Shown: positions 8,344 through 18,426, numbered from the stretch's first letter. The stretch: 64,000 bases of DNA from SIG701 sp045577175 (GCA_045577175.1 JAZNHT010000023.1:1-64000); one strand, 5' to 3'. Numbers and translations: made by a program. The notes: generated by a model not told the origin, from the letters alone.

Positions 8344-9564
8344 ATGGCTGACAAGAATTTTGCCGCATACAAAAAGCATTTTCACGACGCACTTCTGAAC
8401 GACTGCATCCCGTTTTGGGAAAGAAGCGATCTCCTCGACACGGAAAACGGCGGATACATCACCTGCATCGACCGCGAGGGCAAAAAATACAGCGAGGACA
8501 AATCCGTCTGGTTCCAGGGCAGATGCCTGTGGACGTTCTCCGCACTCTGCCGCCGTTACGGAAAACGGGATTCGTGGATGAAGGCCGCCGAGCTCGGCAA
8601 GGATTTCATGGAGAAATACTGCACCGATACAGACGGAAGAATGTTCTTCACCGTCACGAAAGAGGGACTCCCCCTCCGCAAGAGAAGATACATGTATTCC
8701 GAGAGCTTTTACGCAATGAGCATGGCGGAGTACGGCGCGCTGACCGGCGACAGGGATGCACTTGAAAAGGCCGCCGCCTGCTATGACATGATGGTTCGTC
8801 TGTACCGCGATCCCGCAAGCGATCCGTACAAGATCACGCCGAAGGGATACGCTTCGACCCGTGCGGAGAGAGCATCCGCCGTACCGATGGTGCTCATCAG
8901 CACGGGACAGGTGCTCCGCCGTGCGATCCCCGAAAAGGCGGACTACTATACGAAAATCGTCCGCTCCGTTATTGACGATATTTTCACCTACCACTACAAA
9001 CCGGAGCTGAAGTGCGTACTGGAGACAGTCGGTGCAAACGGTGAGCGCATTGATACGCCTGCCGGACGGACGATCAACCCCGGTCACTCCTGCGAGAACG
9101 CATGGTTTATCCTGTGCGAGGCTCTCTACTCCGAGGACAAGGAGCTTGAAAAGAAGGCTCTGACGATCCTCGACTGGCATCTTGAATGGGGCTGGGACAA
9201 AGAAAACGGCGGCTTCCTCTACTTCGTGGATGTGGACGGACGTCCGTGCGAGCAGCTCGAATGGGACATGAAGCTCTGGTGGGTACACAATGAGGTGATG
9301 ATCGCAACGCTGATGGCATACGGCATCACGAAGGACGAGAAGTACTGGCAGTGGTTTGAAAAGACGTTTGAGTACAGCTTCTCCCACTTCGCGGATAAGG
9401 AGCACGGCGAATGGTACGGCTATCTCCACCGCGACGGCACCGTATCCCACACGCAGAAGGGCTCGATGTGGAAGGGCCCGTTCCATCTTCCCCGCTGCCT
9501 GATGCTGTGCGAGGAGCTCCTCGGTATGCTGGAGAACGGCGAGGCTATCCGATCCTGCCTCTGA
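8344..9564 (+). CDS. N-acylglucosamine 2-epimerase (AGE/renin-binding protein family)
   Basis: AGE enzymes interconvert N-acetylmannosamine and N-acetylglucosamine, the step after NanA. This (alpha/alpha)6-barrel protein has 406 residues, the normal length. Family segments are clear: RRYMYSESFYAM, NPGHSCENAWF (His248), LWWVHNEVM (His315) and KGPFHLPRCLM (His381). His248 and His381 match, by recalled alignment, the catalytic pair of known AGEs. The ATG at 8344 is preceded by GGAGGT; an upstream in-frame ATG at 8284 falls inside the preceding hairpin. No terminator follows, so transcription may continue into P1. The absence of a ManNAc kinase or NanE gene suggests the non-phosphorylated route, with GlcNAc phosphorylated elsewhere (inference). 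Confidence 0.9.
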   Translation: MADKNFAAYKKHFHDALLNDCIPFWERSDLLDTENGGYITCIDREGKKYSEDKSVWFQGRCLWTFSALCRRYGKRDSWMKAAELGKDFMEKYCTDTDGRMFFTVTKEGLPLRKRRYMYSESFYAMSMAEYGALTGDRDALEKAAACYDMMVRLYRDPASDPYKITPKGYASTRAERASAVPMVLISTGQVLRRAIPEKADYYTKIVRSVIDDIFTYHYKPELKCVLETVGANGERIDTPAGRTINPGHSCENAWFILCEALYSEDKELEKKALTILDWHLEWGWDKENGGFLYFVDVDGRPCEQLEWDMKLWWVHNEVMIATLMAYGITKDEKYWQWFEKTFEYSFSHFADKEHGEWYGYLHRDGTVSHTQKGSMWKGPFHLPRCLMLCEELLGMLENGEAIRSCL

Positions 9565-9591
9565 TTTTGAAAACAGGGCAAGTTCGGATAG
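9545..9591 (+). repeat. Inverted repeat spanning the epimerase stop codon
   Basis: CTATCCGA (9545-9552) pairs with TCGGATAG (9584-9591), with further partial pairing inside (TGCC with GGCA). No T-run follows. It could form an mRNA hairpin at the operon's 3' end. Confidence 0.4.
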
Positions 9592-9593
9592 GT

Positions 9594-9605
9594 ATTGTAA
9601 ACAAT
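9594..9605. promoter_or_regulatory. Small palindrome upstream of the P1 promoter
   Basis: ATTGT-AA-ACAAT is a perfect 5+2+5 palindrome 13 bases before the P1 -35 box. GTAAACAA from it recurs in reverse orientation at the P2 -35 box (14235-14242). It may be an operator; the sequence is short and AT-rich, so chance is possible. Confidence 0.3.
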
Positions 9606-9617
9606 TTTTCCGTTCTG

Positions 9618-9646
9618 TTGACACCACTCCGGTTTTTTGATAAAAT
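9618..9646 (+). promoter_or_regulatory. P1 promoter
   Basis: TTGACA, 17-base spacer ending TTTTGA, then TAAAAT at 9641-9646. The P1 start codon is 43 bases downstream. Confidence 0.6.
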
Positions 9647-9689
9647 TCATATTGCAACGCATATTTTGAAAACCAAAAGGAGTCTATCC

Positions 9690-12600
9690 ATGCACAACTT
9701 CGGAAAGAAAATTCTGAGTGCGGCACTGGCACTCATACTGCTTGCCGGTGCTTGCCCCGCTTCGGTATACGCTGACAGCACAGCGGCTGCTGCGGACATC
9801 GCCGGACACTTAATCGCTCCGTACACGGACAAGGCACCTACCGTCAACGGCTCGCTCACAAGCGAGGATTGGTCGGTACACTCCCCCGTCGGAAAGAGCG
9901 GCACATTCGGCGCGATGTGGGATACGGAGAAGCTGTATCTCATCATCTCCAATCCCGACAAAGAAGACATCACCCTCACTTTGAACGGTGTGGAGATCAC
10001 GAAGGACAACGCCTCGTTCAAAAACGGCTCGGCAAAGCGCGTAGCGGAATATGCCGTGTCGCTTCAAACGATCGGTGTGAGCGTGAAGGACTACGGCACC
10101 GAAATTGAAGCGGAAATCCGCATGGAATCCGGCACGTGGAACGGGGTAATCGAGCTTTCGAGCACGGATTATTTTTCCGTCATCAACTCCGCAAGCAATC
10201 CTTCCCTGTTCATCCGTCACAAGCTCGGTATGGCTCTTGTCGATCCGAACGGAAATCCGACGGACAAGCAGAACGTATATAACATCACAAACGGCTACAA
10301 AATCTATGACCGATACAACCCGAACGGTGTAAATCCACCGTCCACGCGCACGTTCTTCGGCTATCAGGGCGGCGATTTCGCCATGATTGCGGACAGAAGT
10401 GCCGCGACTGTTGCCGAATTTACGTTCAAGGCAAACAGTATGCCCGTTTACAAGCTGGGCGCGGACAACGATTTCTTCCCCGGATTCGCAACGTGCGGCT
10501 TCGCCTTCTGGATGAACGGTACGAAGACCTCTACGGGCGAATTTCCGACCGTTTCGGCAGGTATCATCAATACCGAGGGCGGGCTTGTGTTCATCGCAAG
10601 ACACGCAAAGGGTGACTCCTCCTATCCGCTCGGCAAAGAGGTGGGCGACACGTTCCGTATCGGCGTGCGCTGGGAGATAAACGGTGATCTTACGCTGTAC
10701 TTAGACGGTGTTAAGGTTGCGGTATTTAAAAACGTCGAGTGCCTGCGTTCGCAGAATTATCACGACTATTATGACTCCGCGATCATTTTCAACGTCCTGA
10801 GAAGCAAGGAGCCCGCTGCAAGCGAGGCGGACAACATCGATGTAGACATCACGCACATCGCGCTCGGCAAATCGCTCGGCGATTCCGTGACGGATTCGCT
10901 CACCTACGCATCGATTGCCGATCCGTACATGAACCAGTTCAAGGTGTGGAAGGATCTGAAGCTCCCCTCCTCGGTTTCGACCGCACAGCTCACGACCAAA
11001 ACGCCTGTGACGTGGAAGAGCTCCGACACCTCCGTTATCACGGATGACGGTAAAGTGACACAGCCCGAGACGAACGGCAAATATGTCACGCTGACGGCGA
11101 CGTTCACCGATCTCGGCATCACGAAAGAAATCCCCGTATACGTGCAGGGCAAAGACCCGACGGCACAGACGCTCGTTGTTTTCGATGACGAAAACACGGC
11201 AAAAGGCGTCGGCGAGCTGCTCGACACCTACGAATTTTCGCTCGACTACAATCACAACAGCATTGTGTACTCACTGGGCGAGATGAAAACGGTGAACGTC
11301 ATTACGCTGAAGGACAGCGATGACACGACCAGAGTGCACGACACGATGCTGACAGTCTGGGTGAGTGATGACAACAAAACATACACGCAGATTGATTCGT
11401 TCAAGCTCCTGCGCGACAGCGAGTATACGTATCTGTACGATTTTGAGGCAACGTGCGCGTATGTGAAGGTGCACTGCACCACGCATGATACGGAGTATTC
11501 CGATTTCACCGCGCCGCTCTCCGAGATGATTACCGTTTCGTACAGCGAGGTATTCGGTGACGGCGGCAAGCCGTTTTCAACGGAAAGCAGTGTGAGCGTA
11601 TCGAATGACACGAGTGCTGACAAATATGACGTAATCTGCACCTTCACCCCTGCCGATCTCGGCGTAAAAACGGCTGCGAAAAACAGTGCGGATGTACGCG
11701 TGTTCCTCGGCGAGGAGCTCTTGTACCACTATTTCGACGGCGAGAATTTCTTCGTCTGCATCCCTAAGATTGCGGCGAACACCACCGTTTCGCTGACCGT
11801 ACTCTCGGGCAACGCGGATGCGCTGGATATTTCTTCTAAGGAATCCGTGTACGAGATCACCTACGGCACCCGCGAAACGTATGACGGTTATGTTACGCAC
11901 GGTCGCTACTATCTCACCCTTCCCGGCGGCATTCTCCTGTCGCTGAACGACAAAGGCTCGGGCGGTACGCCGTTCACCTACAGCATGTCCAAGGATCAGG
12001 GCAGAACGTGGACGTCAAAAACAGATGCCCCCGGCAGTGACAACTATCTCTCTGTTCCGCAGGGTGAGTGCTACGATGACGAAACCGGACGCATTCTCGT
12101 ACAGGGCTTCATGCGCACCAGTGACAACACTCTTGAAACAAGATTCATGTACTCCGACAACATGGGCAGACTGTGGAAAAAGGCACCGCTGACCATCCTC
12201 GGCAAGTCGTGCAGCCGCTACATCGTTTACACGGATATTGTAAAAATTTCCTCCTACGACGGAGAGGACGGTCCGGGCGTCGATTTTGTTCTGCCTCTCT
12301 CCTGCCAGGATGATGAAAGCGAAACAGATCTGATGGTAACGCGCGTTGCGTATACGACCGACTGCGGTCTGACGTGGACGCTCGGCGCGGATGAAATCGT
12401 CTATCCCCACGGTGTAAGCCACTCCAGCCGAGAGACAGGCTGCTGCGAGCCGACGATTCTGGAGGCGGATGACGGCACACTCGTCGTCCTCTCGCGCTGC
12501 CAGTACAACAACGTCGACAATTTCGCCCGTGCGTTCTCCTACGATCACGGTCTGACGTGGACGACGGAGGCAGAGCTGAGCGACGTGTACGCAACGAACA

Positions 12601-14054
12601 CCCAGCCGATCCTGTTTGAGTACAACGACGGCAAATTCCTCATGTGGGGCGGCAACACCGTTCTCGGCGGTGTATCGTACAGACGCTATCCTCTGAACCT
12701 CGCTGTCTCCTATGACAACATGGATACGTTTGAGGGAATCCTCGACGTCTTTTCCAAAACAGCTTTGTGGGGCATGACGACCGGCACAAGAACGGACGTC
12801 ACCAACCCGCTCGTCGAGATCATTGACGGCAGCATGATCGCTTCCGTTTCGGGGGGCGGCATGCACGTCATCCGCATTGACGATTTCGAGGATTACTTCT
12901 ACCGCACGAGAGGTGCGTACGACTCCTTCGAAAATTCGACGGTCGAATATGAGGGATGGTCGCCGACGGGCGGCATGGTAAACGTCAGCACCGACAAGGC
13001 GACCGACGGCGAAAAATCCATGCTCTTTACGCCCTCCGCATGTGCTGTACGTTCGATCCCCTATATTCAGAACGGTGAAATTTCCTTTGATCTGTGGATC
13101 GAAGACACGAAAAACGTACATATCGAGCTTGAGCTTGAATCCGCATACAGCGACGTATACGGCGAGGCTGCACCGATCGGTATGACAATTGACGCAAGCG
13201 GCATCACGTTCCTCGGCGCGGATAAGGCAGCAGACGCCGGTCTGAAAAACGGATGGAATCACTTCTCGTTTGCACTTTCCCTGCTCGCCGACAAGCCGAG
13301 CGCATCCCTTACGGTAAACGGCAGCAAAACGCTTGACGTTCCCGTGAATACGGAAATCGGCGATTACGTCACGTTTGTTGACGTGTGCACGTTCGGCGCA
13401 AATGCAACGTATCTCGATGCGTTCCTCGTAATCGATGACGATCCCGCGTTCTATCCGACCGATCTCGCAAATGCGGTTGAGAGCGAGCTTACAGAAGTTC
13501 CCGCTTCCCTGTCCGACAAATATGCGGACACCGCGGCAATGACCGCAGATATGCAGTCGATCCTCTTTGCAGAGGTGGGCGCGAATTACACGGCGGAAAA
13601 CAGCAAGGTCATGAACATCGAGATCGAATACTCCCGAGACGGCGGCAAGACGTGGAAGACGGCCAAGCCGGACGATCTGTACACAGACGGCATGACGGTA
13701 CGCTTTGCGTATCCCGAAGGAACATCGGCCGCATCGCACGAGTTTAAGCTCATCCAGATGCACACGATAAGATCCCTCTACCGTTCGACGGAAATCGGCG
13801 GATACGATATGCCGGAAATCACCGAAGGCGAGGACGGTCTCTACATCACGCTGAAGGGCATCTCTCCCGTTCTTCTTGCGTGGGAGAAGGCCCCGGAAAT
13901 TCCCGACACCACCGCACCCGACATATCCGGCACCCCCGGTACGCCCACTGAAGGCGGATCGGCAGCTCTGTGGATCGGCATCGGCGCGGCGGTTGCGGTA
14001 ATCGTTGCCGTTGTCGTTATTGTAATCACGAAATCCAAAAAGAAATCCGCATAA
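9690..14054 (+). CDS. P1: secreted, membrane-anchored multidomain sialidase-like (BNR) surface protein
   Basis: The reference member (1454 residues). From N to C: signal peptide (1-27); CBM9/DOMON-like beta domain (about 40-170, GAMWDTEKLYLIISNPD); LamG-like domain (about 195-400, VGDTFRIGVRWEINGDLTL then YLDGV); atrophied bacterial Ig domain (about 415-500, WKSSDTSVITDDGKV); F5/8C-like domain (515-620); DUF2341-like segment (655-720, DVRVFLGEELLYHYFDG); BNR propeller (735-1075) with Asp boxes SKDQGRTW (767), SDNMGRLW (822), TTDCGLTW (889) and SYDHGLTW (950); second lectin-like domain (1077-1250); C-terminal module (1265-1400) with SRDGGKTW and YPEGTSAASHEFK; linker; transmembrane helix (1425-1447); KSKKKSA. 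The ATG at 9690 has AAAAGGAG and starts the signal peptide. It follows the nan-type operon, supporting a glycan-foraging role. Sialidase fold is likely, activity unproven. Confidence 0.8.
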   Translation: MHNFGKKILSAALALILLAGACPASVYADSTAAAADIAGHLIAPYTDKAPTVNGSLTSEDWSVHSPVGKSGTFGAMWDTEKLYLIISNPDKEDITLTLNGVEITKDNASFKNGSAKRVAEYAVSLQTIGVSVKDYGTEIEAEIRMESGTWNGVIELSSTDYFSVINSASNPSLFIRHKLGMALVDPNGNPTDKQNVYNITNGYKIYDRYNPNGVNPPSTRTFFGYQGGDFAMIADRSAATVAEFTFKANSMPVYKLGADNDFFPGFATCGFAFWMNGTKTSTGEFPTVSAGIINTEGGLVFIARHAKGDSSYPLGKEVGDTFRIGVRWEINGDLTLYLDGVKVAVFKNVECLRSQNYHDYYDSAIIFNVLRSKEPAASEADNIDVDITHIALGKSLGDSVTDSLTYASIADPYMNQFKVWKDLKLPSSVSTAQLTTKTPVTWKSSDTSVITDDGKVTQPETNGKYVTLTATFTDLGITKEIPVYVQGKDPTAQTLVVFDDENTAKGVGELLDTYEFSLDYNHNSIVYSLGEMKTVNVITLKDSDDTTRVHDTMLTVWVSDDNKTYTQIDSFKLLRDSEYTYLYDFEATCAYVKVHCTTHDTEYSDFTAPLSEMITVSYSEVFGDGGKPFSTESSVSVSNDTSADKYDVICTFTPADLGVKTAAKNSADVRVFLGEELLYHYFDGENFFVCIPKIAANTTVSLTVLSGNADALDISSKESVYEITYGTRETYDGYVTHGRYYLTLPGGILLSLNDKGSGGTPFTYSMSKDQGRTWTSKTDAPGSDNYLSVPQGECYDDETGRILVQGFMRTSDNTLETRFMYSDNMGRLWKKAPLTILGKSCSRYIVYTDIVKISSYDGEDGPGVDFVLPLSCQDDESETDLMVTRVAYTTDCGLTWTLGADEIVYPHGVSHSSRETGCCEPTILEADDGTLVVLSRCQYNNVDNFARAFSYDHGLTWTTEAELSDVYATNTQPILFEYNDGKFLMWGGNTVLGGVSYRRYPLNLAVSYDNMDTFEGILDVFSKTALWGMTTGTRTDVTNPLVEIIDGSMIASVSGGGMHVIRIDDFEDYFYRTRGAYDSFENSTVEYEGWSPTGGMVNVSTDKATDGEKSMLFTPSACAVRSIPYIQNGEISFDLWIEDTKNVHIELELESAYSDVYGEAAPIGMTIDASGITFLGADKAADAGLKNGWNHFSFALSLLADKPSASLTVNGSKTLDVPVNTEIGDYVTFVDVCTFGANATYLDAFLVIDDDPAFYPTDLANAVESELTEVPASLSDKYADTAAMTADMQSILFAEVGANYTAENSKVMNIEIEYSRDGGKTWKTAKPDDLYTDGMTVRFAYPEGTSAASHEFKLIQMHTIRSLYRSTEIGGYDMPEITEGEDGLYITLKGISPVLLAWEKAPEIPDTTAPDISGTPGTPTEGGSAALWIGIGAAVAVIVAVVVIVITKSKKKSA

Positions 14055-14062
14055 TACGTCAA

Positions 14063-14096
14063 CACGGTCAGTCTCTCGGCTGACCGTGTTTTTCTT
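14063..14096 (+). terminator. P1 terminator
   Basis: Stem CACGGTCAG / CTGACCGTG with an 8-base loop, then a T-rich run. The same stem recurs after P5 and P6. Confidence 0.85.
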
Positions 14097-14237
14097 AGCT
14101 GCCTGCATTTGATGTTATCGGACATTTTTTTCTGCATTTTGTCTGCTCAATCTATTGCCATTCGCAGTTCTTTTTTTGTATACTATATATTATACGGGAA
14201 ATTTCGCACACAACGAAACACGGGCGTTTGCAATTTG

Positions 14238-14266
14238 TTTACTTTTTTATTTCTGTCTTATATAAT
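14238..14266 (+). promoter_or_regulatory. P2 promoter
   Basis: TTTACT, 17-base spacer, TATAAT at 14261-14266. The -35 box lies within TTGTTTAC, the reverse complement of part of the palindrome before P1. The rest of the 14097-14310 gap is AT-rich with no gene seen. Confidence 0.6.
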
Positions 14267-14310
14267 TTCCGTATGCAGTCCTCGATAAAACTTCACGTAA
14301 GGAGCAAAAA

Positions 14311-17300
14311 ATGAAACGTTTTCTGGCACTGATTCTTACCTTTCTGATGCTGACTTCGGCGATTATCCCCTCCCTTGCGGCAGAGGAGACCGCCGCTTCC
14401 GGCAGCATCGCCGTGTATTCCGAAGGCATTCTCCGCGCATCCTACACCGACAAGGAAATCAGAATGAACGGCACACCGTCCGAAAGCGGATGGGCGATGA
14501 CCGCAAAAATCGGTGATTCCTCCGCCGCCGGTGCGCAGTGGACAAGAGATACGCTCTATCTTGCCATCCGCAACGGCGAGCAGGCGGATCTTACCGTTAC
14601 GCTGAACGGGATTTTGATGACGAAGGAAAACGCAACGGTTAAAATCCCAACGAAGAAAAAGAGCGCGGAGGTCGCTGTATCTCTTGAAACGCTCGGCGTA
14701 AAAGCCGCCTACGGCGAGGAAATCTCCGCAAAGATCACGCTCGGTGATACAGTATGGGAAGGCACGATTGTTCTTTCCTCGATTCAGTGGCTCTCCGCGG
14801 ACAACAGCTCCTACGTTGCTACGAAATCCATGGCAAGCAAAAGCGGTACGCGGATTGTACACGTAAACTGTGCGCCGGACAAAAATCAGGGTATTGAAAC
14901 GATCACGGCAGGATACAATTTTTACGACAAGTACGTGGAGGGTGCCGCCAATCCGTCCTCAATTATGTCGTACATGACCTTTGCTGACGAAAAGTACGCT
15001 CCGCTTGCCGACCGCACCGTAGGCTCGGTTGTGGAATTTGATTTCAAGGCAAACAGTATGCCCGTGTACAAGCTCGGCGAGTCCACCGATCTCTATCCCT
15101 ACCACCCGAGCTGCGGCTTCGTGTTTGAAATTCAGGACACCGAAGAGGGCGCAGAAGCAGGCGGCTACTCCTTCTCTATCGTCAACACCGAAATCGGTCT
15201 GGTTTTCATGGTGTATGATGAAGAACAGTCGTATTCGCATCTTCTGAACAAAAAACTCGGTGACACGTTCCGCGTCGGTGTTCTTACGGATGCAGATAAC
15301 GGCGTAACGCTGTATATTGACGGCGAGGCTGTCGCTTACTTTGCAAACGTGCGCTATGAGGACGATTATTTCAGTGCGGTCAGAGTTCTGTTCGGTACGA
15401 TCCGCAATCATGAATCCCCCACCTCCGCGGCGGACAGCTTTGACATTGACATGACGAATCTTGCGATCGGTAAATACTACGGCGAAGCCCCGATTGACTG
15501 CCTCAGCTTCCCCATGATCCAAAGCAACAGCGGCAGAAACCTCAGTCAGTACGAAGTCACCGATCAGCTCACGCTTGTGAAGGAGCTCACGCATCCGCAT
15601 TTTGCCGATCCGATCGCGCTTACGTGGGAATCCTCCGATGCCGACGTGATCGATCCCGAAACGGGCAAGGTCAACCGCCCTGCCGAAAACGGCAAGCTCG
15701 TCACGCTGACCGCCAAGGCATCCGACGGTACGTCGAAGGAGTTTGAAATTTTTGTCAAGGGGCTCTCCCCGACCGGTAACGTACTGATTGCGGAAAATGA
15801 TATTGCCGCCGCCAAGGGCGCAGGCAAGCTGATTGATGTGCACGAGTTTACATTTGATAAAAACCACAACAGTATCATTCTTGACATGGGCGAGTCGAAA
15901 ACGGTCAACGTCATCGCTCTGAAGGACGGAGACGAGGTCACCCGTCTGAACGAGAGTATGCTCGAAATCTGGGCAAGCGAGGACAACAAAACGTACACCA
16001 ACGGCGGCTCGTTCAAAATCCTCCGCGCAGGACAGTACACGTATCTGTACGATTTTGAAATGACCGGTCGGTACATAAAGGTCAACTGCACCACGCACTA
16101 CGCGGCGGACTCCGACTTCATCGCGCCGCTTGACGGCATGATTGACGCGTATTTTGAGGATGTTTTCGGTATGAATGGCACTGCATTCGCAACCGAAAGC
16201 GAAGTCACCGTCACAAACGAAACGGATACGGTGCAAAACGATCCGGCGGTTGCTATATCCGTAGCCGAGGCAGGTGTGAATTGCCTCAAGGAGGACAAAT
16301 CCGACGTCCGCTTCTATCTCGGAGACGAGCTTCTGTATCACTACTATGACGGCGAGCGCTTTGTCGTCCGTGTAACGGAAATTCCTGCAAACGGATCGGT
16401 GACGCTGAAGGTTCTCTCCGGCAACGCAGATGCCGCAGATATTTCAAACAAAGAATTTGTTTACGAGTCCGTATACGGCACGAGACACACCTACCTCGGC
16501 AATCCGCCCAATTCGAGATGGGTACTCCCCCTCTCCAACGGAACGCTCATGAGCTTCCGCAATACTACGCTGTATGAGAACGGCACCTTCATTTACAGTC
16601 TGTCAAGCGACAACGGCTACACGTGGATCGGTCAGATGCAGGGTCTCGGCTCGTATGGCTTCCTCACCAGACCGATCGGTATGATTCAGGACGAGGAAAG
16701 CGGCAGAATCATCATAAGCGGCTCCACCTATTATCATAAAGAAGGCGGCGGTGCGAACGAATACAGCAAGTGCGAGACCAGCTTTATGTACTCCGATGAC
16801 GGAGGCAAGAACTGGAACAAAGCCGAATTTATCTCCCCCACGGGAGAGTTCCCGACGTATCTTTACTCCTATTGCGATATTATTCAAACCTCCGTTTACG
16901 ACGGTGAGGACGGACCGAGCGTTGACTATGTGTTCCTCATGCACCACGTCTCCAAGGAAGCGACCGAAGAATACAACACGGGATATGAAATCGGCGTCAG
17001 CCGCGCCGCATTTACGAAAGACGGCGGTAAAACATGGTATTTAGGTCAGGATGAGATCGCATACCACGGAGGCGAGGGAATCCACCGCCGCGAGATGGGA
17101 ACGACGGAGGGTGCGCTTCTGGAAGCACCGAACGGTGACATCGTTGTTTATCTGCGCTGTCAGTTTGACGGAATCACCAGGCTCGGCTACGCTGTTTCCC
17201 ACGACTACGGCGACACGTGGTCGGAAACAATCCTCTCCGACGTCTACGGCACGAACACCCAGCCGGAGATGTGGTCGGATGACGGCTACAATTTCATGCT

Positions 17301-18306
17301 GTGGGCAGGAAACACCCTGTACGGTCAGGATTCATTCCGCCGCTATCCCATGAACATCGGTATCTTCTACGACGATGAGCTTAAGGTTATCGAAAATATT
17401 CAGGACGCCTTCTCCCGCACCTCCATGCAGGGACTGCGCGTCAGCGAGGAGCGCGACCTCGTCAATCCGAAGGCGGCTGTCATCGGCGACGATCTGTATG
17501 TCGGATGGGATCTGCGCTCGATCCGCATCAACAACTATCAGGACTACTTCTTCAAAACGAAGGGCGTATACGACTCCTTTGAAAACAGCACCGTCAAATA
17601 CGAGGGCTGGATGAATGACGGCGGTGACATGCGCGTAAGCGATGCTTACTCGACCGACGGCACGATGTCCATGTATATGAAATCCGGCACGAATGCAGTC
17701 CGCTCGATCCCGCAGGTACAAAACGGCACCGTTTCGTTTGATCTGTACATCACGGACGTTGACAGCGCCAAACTTGAATTTGAATTTGAGGCAGGCTACA
17801 GCCGCGTATACGGCGAGGGCGCCCCGATCGCGCTTGAACTGCTCGGAAACAAGGTGAAATTCTTCGGGTCGGATGAAACGGTCGCGATTTCACTGAATGA
17901 CGGCTGGAATCATTTCGAATTTGATCTTGCCCTGCTCGGTGAGAATCCCTCTGCTTCCCTTTCCGTAAACGACGGCACCGCAATCGACGTTCCAGTGAAC
18001 GCGGAGGTCGGCGCATACGCAACATTCGTTTCCGTCACCTGCATGGATGCACAGGATTATTACCTCGATTCGTTCCTTATCATCGACGAGGACAGCGCAC
18101 CCGTGATCCGCGTATCGGCGCAGTCTGCTGTGAATCCGAACGAGGAGGATACAACCGGCGGTGATGCCGTGGGCACCGATCCTGTCGCAGGGGACACCGC
18201 AGACGGTCTTTCCGCAGGCGCATGGATCGGCATCGCCGCAGGCGTTATAGTAATTGCGGTGATCACGGCTGTGATCTTCTCCAAATCCAAAAAGAAATCC
18301 GCATAA
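14311..18306 (+). CDS. P2: sialidase-like surface protein, short type
   Basis: This 1331-residue paralog follows the P1 order but lacks the C-terminal module of about 115 residues: the second lectin-like domain (from YDSFE near 1087) runs straight into a Gly/Asp/Thr linker and the transmembrane helix (about 1303-1324), ending KSKKKSA. The N-terminal sugar-binding-like domain has GAQWTRDTLYLAIRN. Propeller Asp boxes include SSDNGYTW, SDDGGKNW, TKDGGKTW and SHDYGDTW; the signature YDGEDGPSVDYV is near 863. In the second conserved block the usual Cys is Thr (REMGTTEGALLE), and the Arg of YLRCQ is kept. The start at 14311 has TAAGGAG seven bases upstream. It is the only short-type copy outside the P5-P7 block. 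Confidence 0.8.
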   Translation: MKRFLALILTFLMLTSAIIPSLAAEETAASGSIAVYSEGILRASYTDKEIRMNGTPSESGWAMTAKIGDSSAAGAQWTRDTLYLAIRNGEQADLTVTLNGILMTKENATVKIPTKKKSAEVAVSLETLGVKAAYGEEISAKITLGDTVWEGTIVLSSIQWLSADNSSYVATKSMASKSGTRIVHVNCAPDKNQGIETITAGYNFYDKYVEGAANPSSIMSYMTFADEKYAPLADRTVGSVVEFDFKANSMPVYKLGESTDLYPYHPSCGFVFEIQDTEEGAEAGGYSFSIVNTEIGLVFMVYDEEQSYSHLLNKKLGDTFRVGVLTDADNGVTLYIDGEAVAYFANVRYEDDYFSAVRVLFGTIRNHESPTSAADSFDIDMTNLAIGKYYGEAPIDCLSFPMIQSNSGRNLSQYEVTDQLTLVKELTHPHFADPIALTWESSDADVIDPETGKVNRPAENGKLVTLTAKASDGTSKEFEIFVKGLSPTGNVLIAENDIAAAKGAGKLIDVHEFTFDKNHNSIILDMGESKTVNVIALKDGDEVTRLNESMLEIWASEDNKTYTNGGSFKILRAGQYTYLYDFEMTGRYIKVNCTTHYAADSDFIAPLDGMIDAYFEDVFGMNGTAFATESEVTVTNETDTVQNDPAVAISVAEAGVNCLKEDKSDVRFYLGDELLYHYYDGERFVVRVTEIPANGSVTLKVLSGNADAADISNKEFVYESVYGTRHTYLGNPPNSRWVLPLSNGTLMSFRNTTLYENGTFIYSLSSDNGYTWIGQMQGLGSYGFLTRPIGMIQDEESGRIIISGSTYYHKEGGGANEYSKCETSFMYSDDGGKNWNKAEFISPTGEFPTYLYSYCDIIQTSVYDGEDGPSVDYVFLMHHVSKEATEEYNTGYEIGVSRAAFTKDGGKTWYLGQDEIAYHGGEGIHRREMGTTEGALLEAPNGDIVVYLRCQFDGITRLGYAVSHDYGDTWSETILSDVYGTNTQPEMWSDDGYNFMLWAGNTLYGQDSFRRYPMNIGIFYDDELKVIENIQDAFSRTSMQGLRVSEERDLVNPKAAVIGDDLYVGWDLRSIRINNYQDYFFKTKGVYDSFENSTVKYEGWMNDGGDMRVSDAYSTDGTMSMYMKSGTNAVRSIPQVQNGTVSFDLYITDVDSAKLEFEFEAGYSRVYGEGAPIALELLGNKVKFFGSDETVAISLNDGWNHFEFDLALLGENPSASLSVNDGTAIDVPVNAEVGAYATFVSVTCMDAQDYYLDSFLIIDEDSAPVIRVSAQSAVNPNEEDTTGGDAVGTDPVAGDTADGLSAGAWIGIAAGVIVIAVITAVIFSKSKKKSA

Positions 18307-18312
18307 CTCACC

Positions 18313-18347
18313 AATCGGTCGGCAAAATTCTGCCGACCGATTTTTTT
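18313..18347 (+). terminator. P2 terminator
   Basis: Stem ATCGGTCGGCA / TGCCGACCGAT followed by seven T. Near-identical stems follow P9 and P10, and a related one follows P7. Confidence 0.9.
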
Positions 18348-18397
18348 GGCACTCTTGCACAATCTCCGACAAAAAAATGACAAAGGAAAGTTCCGTA

Positions 18398-18426
18398 TTG
18401 ACAAACGTCCAACTTTTTGCTAAAAT
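18398..18426 (+). promoter_or_regulatory. Upstream P3 promoter
   Basis: TTGACA, 17 bases ending TTTTTGC, TAAAAT at 18421-18426, about 150 bases before the P3 start. It resembles the P1 promoter. It would give an unusually long leader. Confidence 0.5.

Noticed and set aside
9411..9689. Upstream extension of P1 by 93 codons
   Set aside because: It overlaps the epimerase gene and the P1 promoter. The ATG at 9690 has a good ribosome binding site and begins a signal peptide.
13960..14054. LPxTG sortase signal at the paralog C-termini
   Set aside because: Checked in all eleven; the region before the helix has Pro/Thr/Asp-rich linkers but no LPxTG-like motif.
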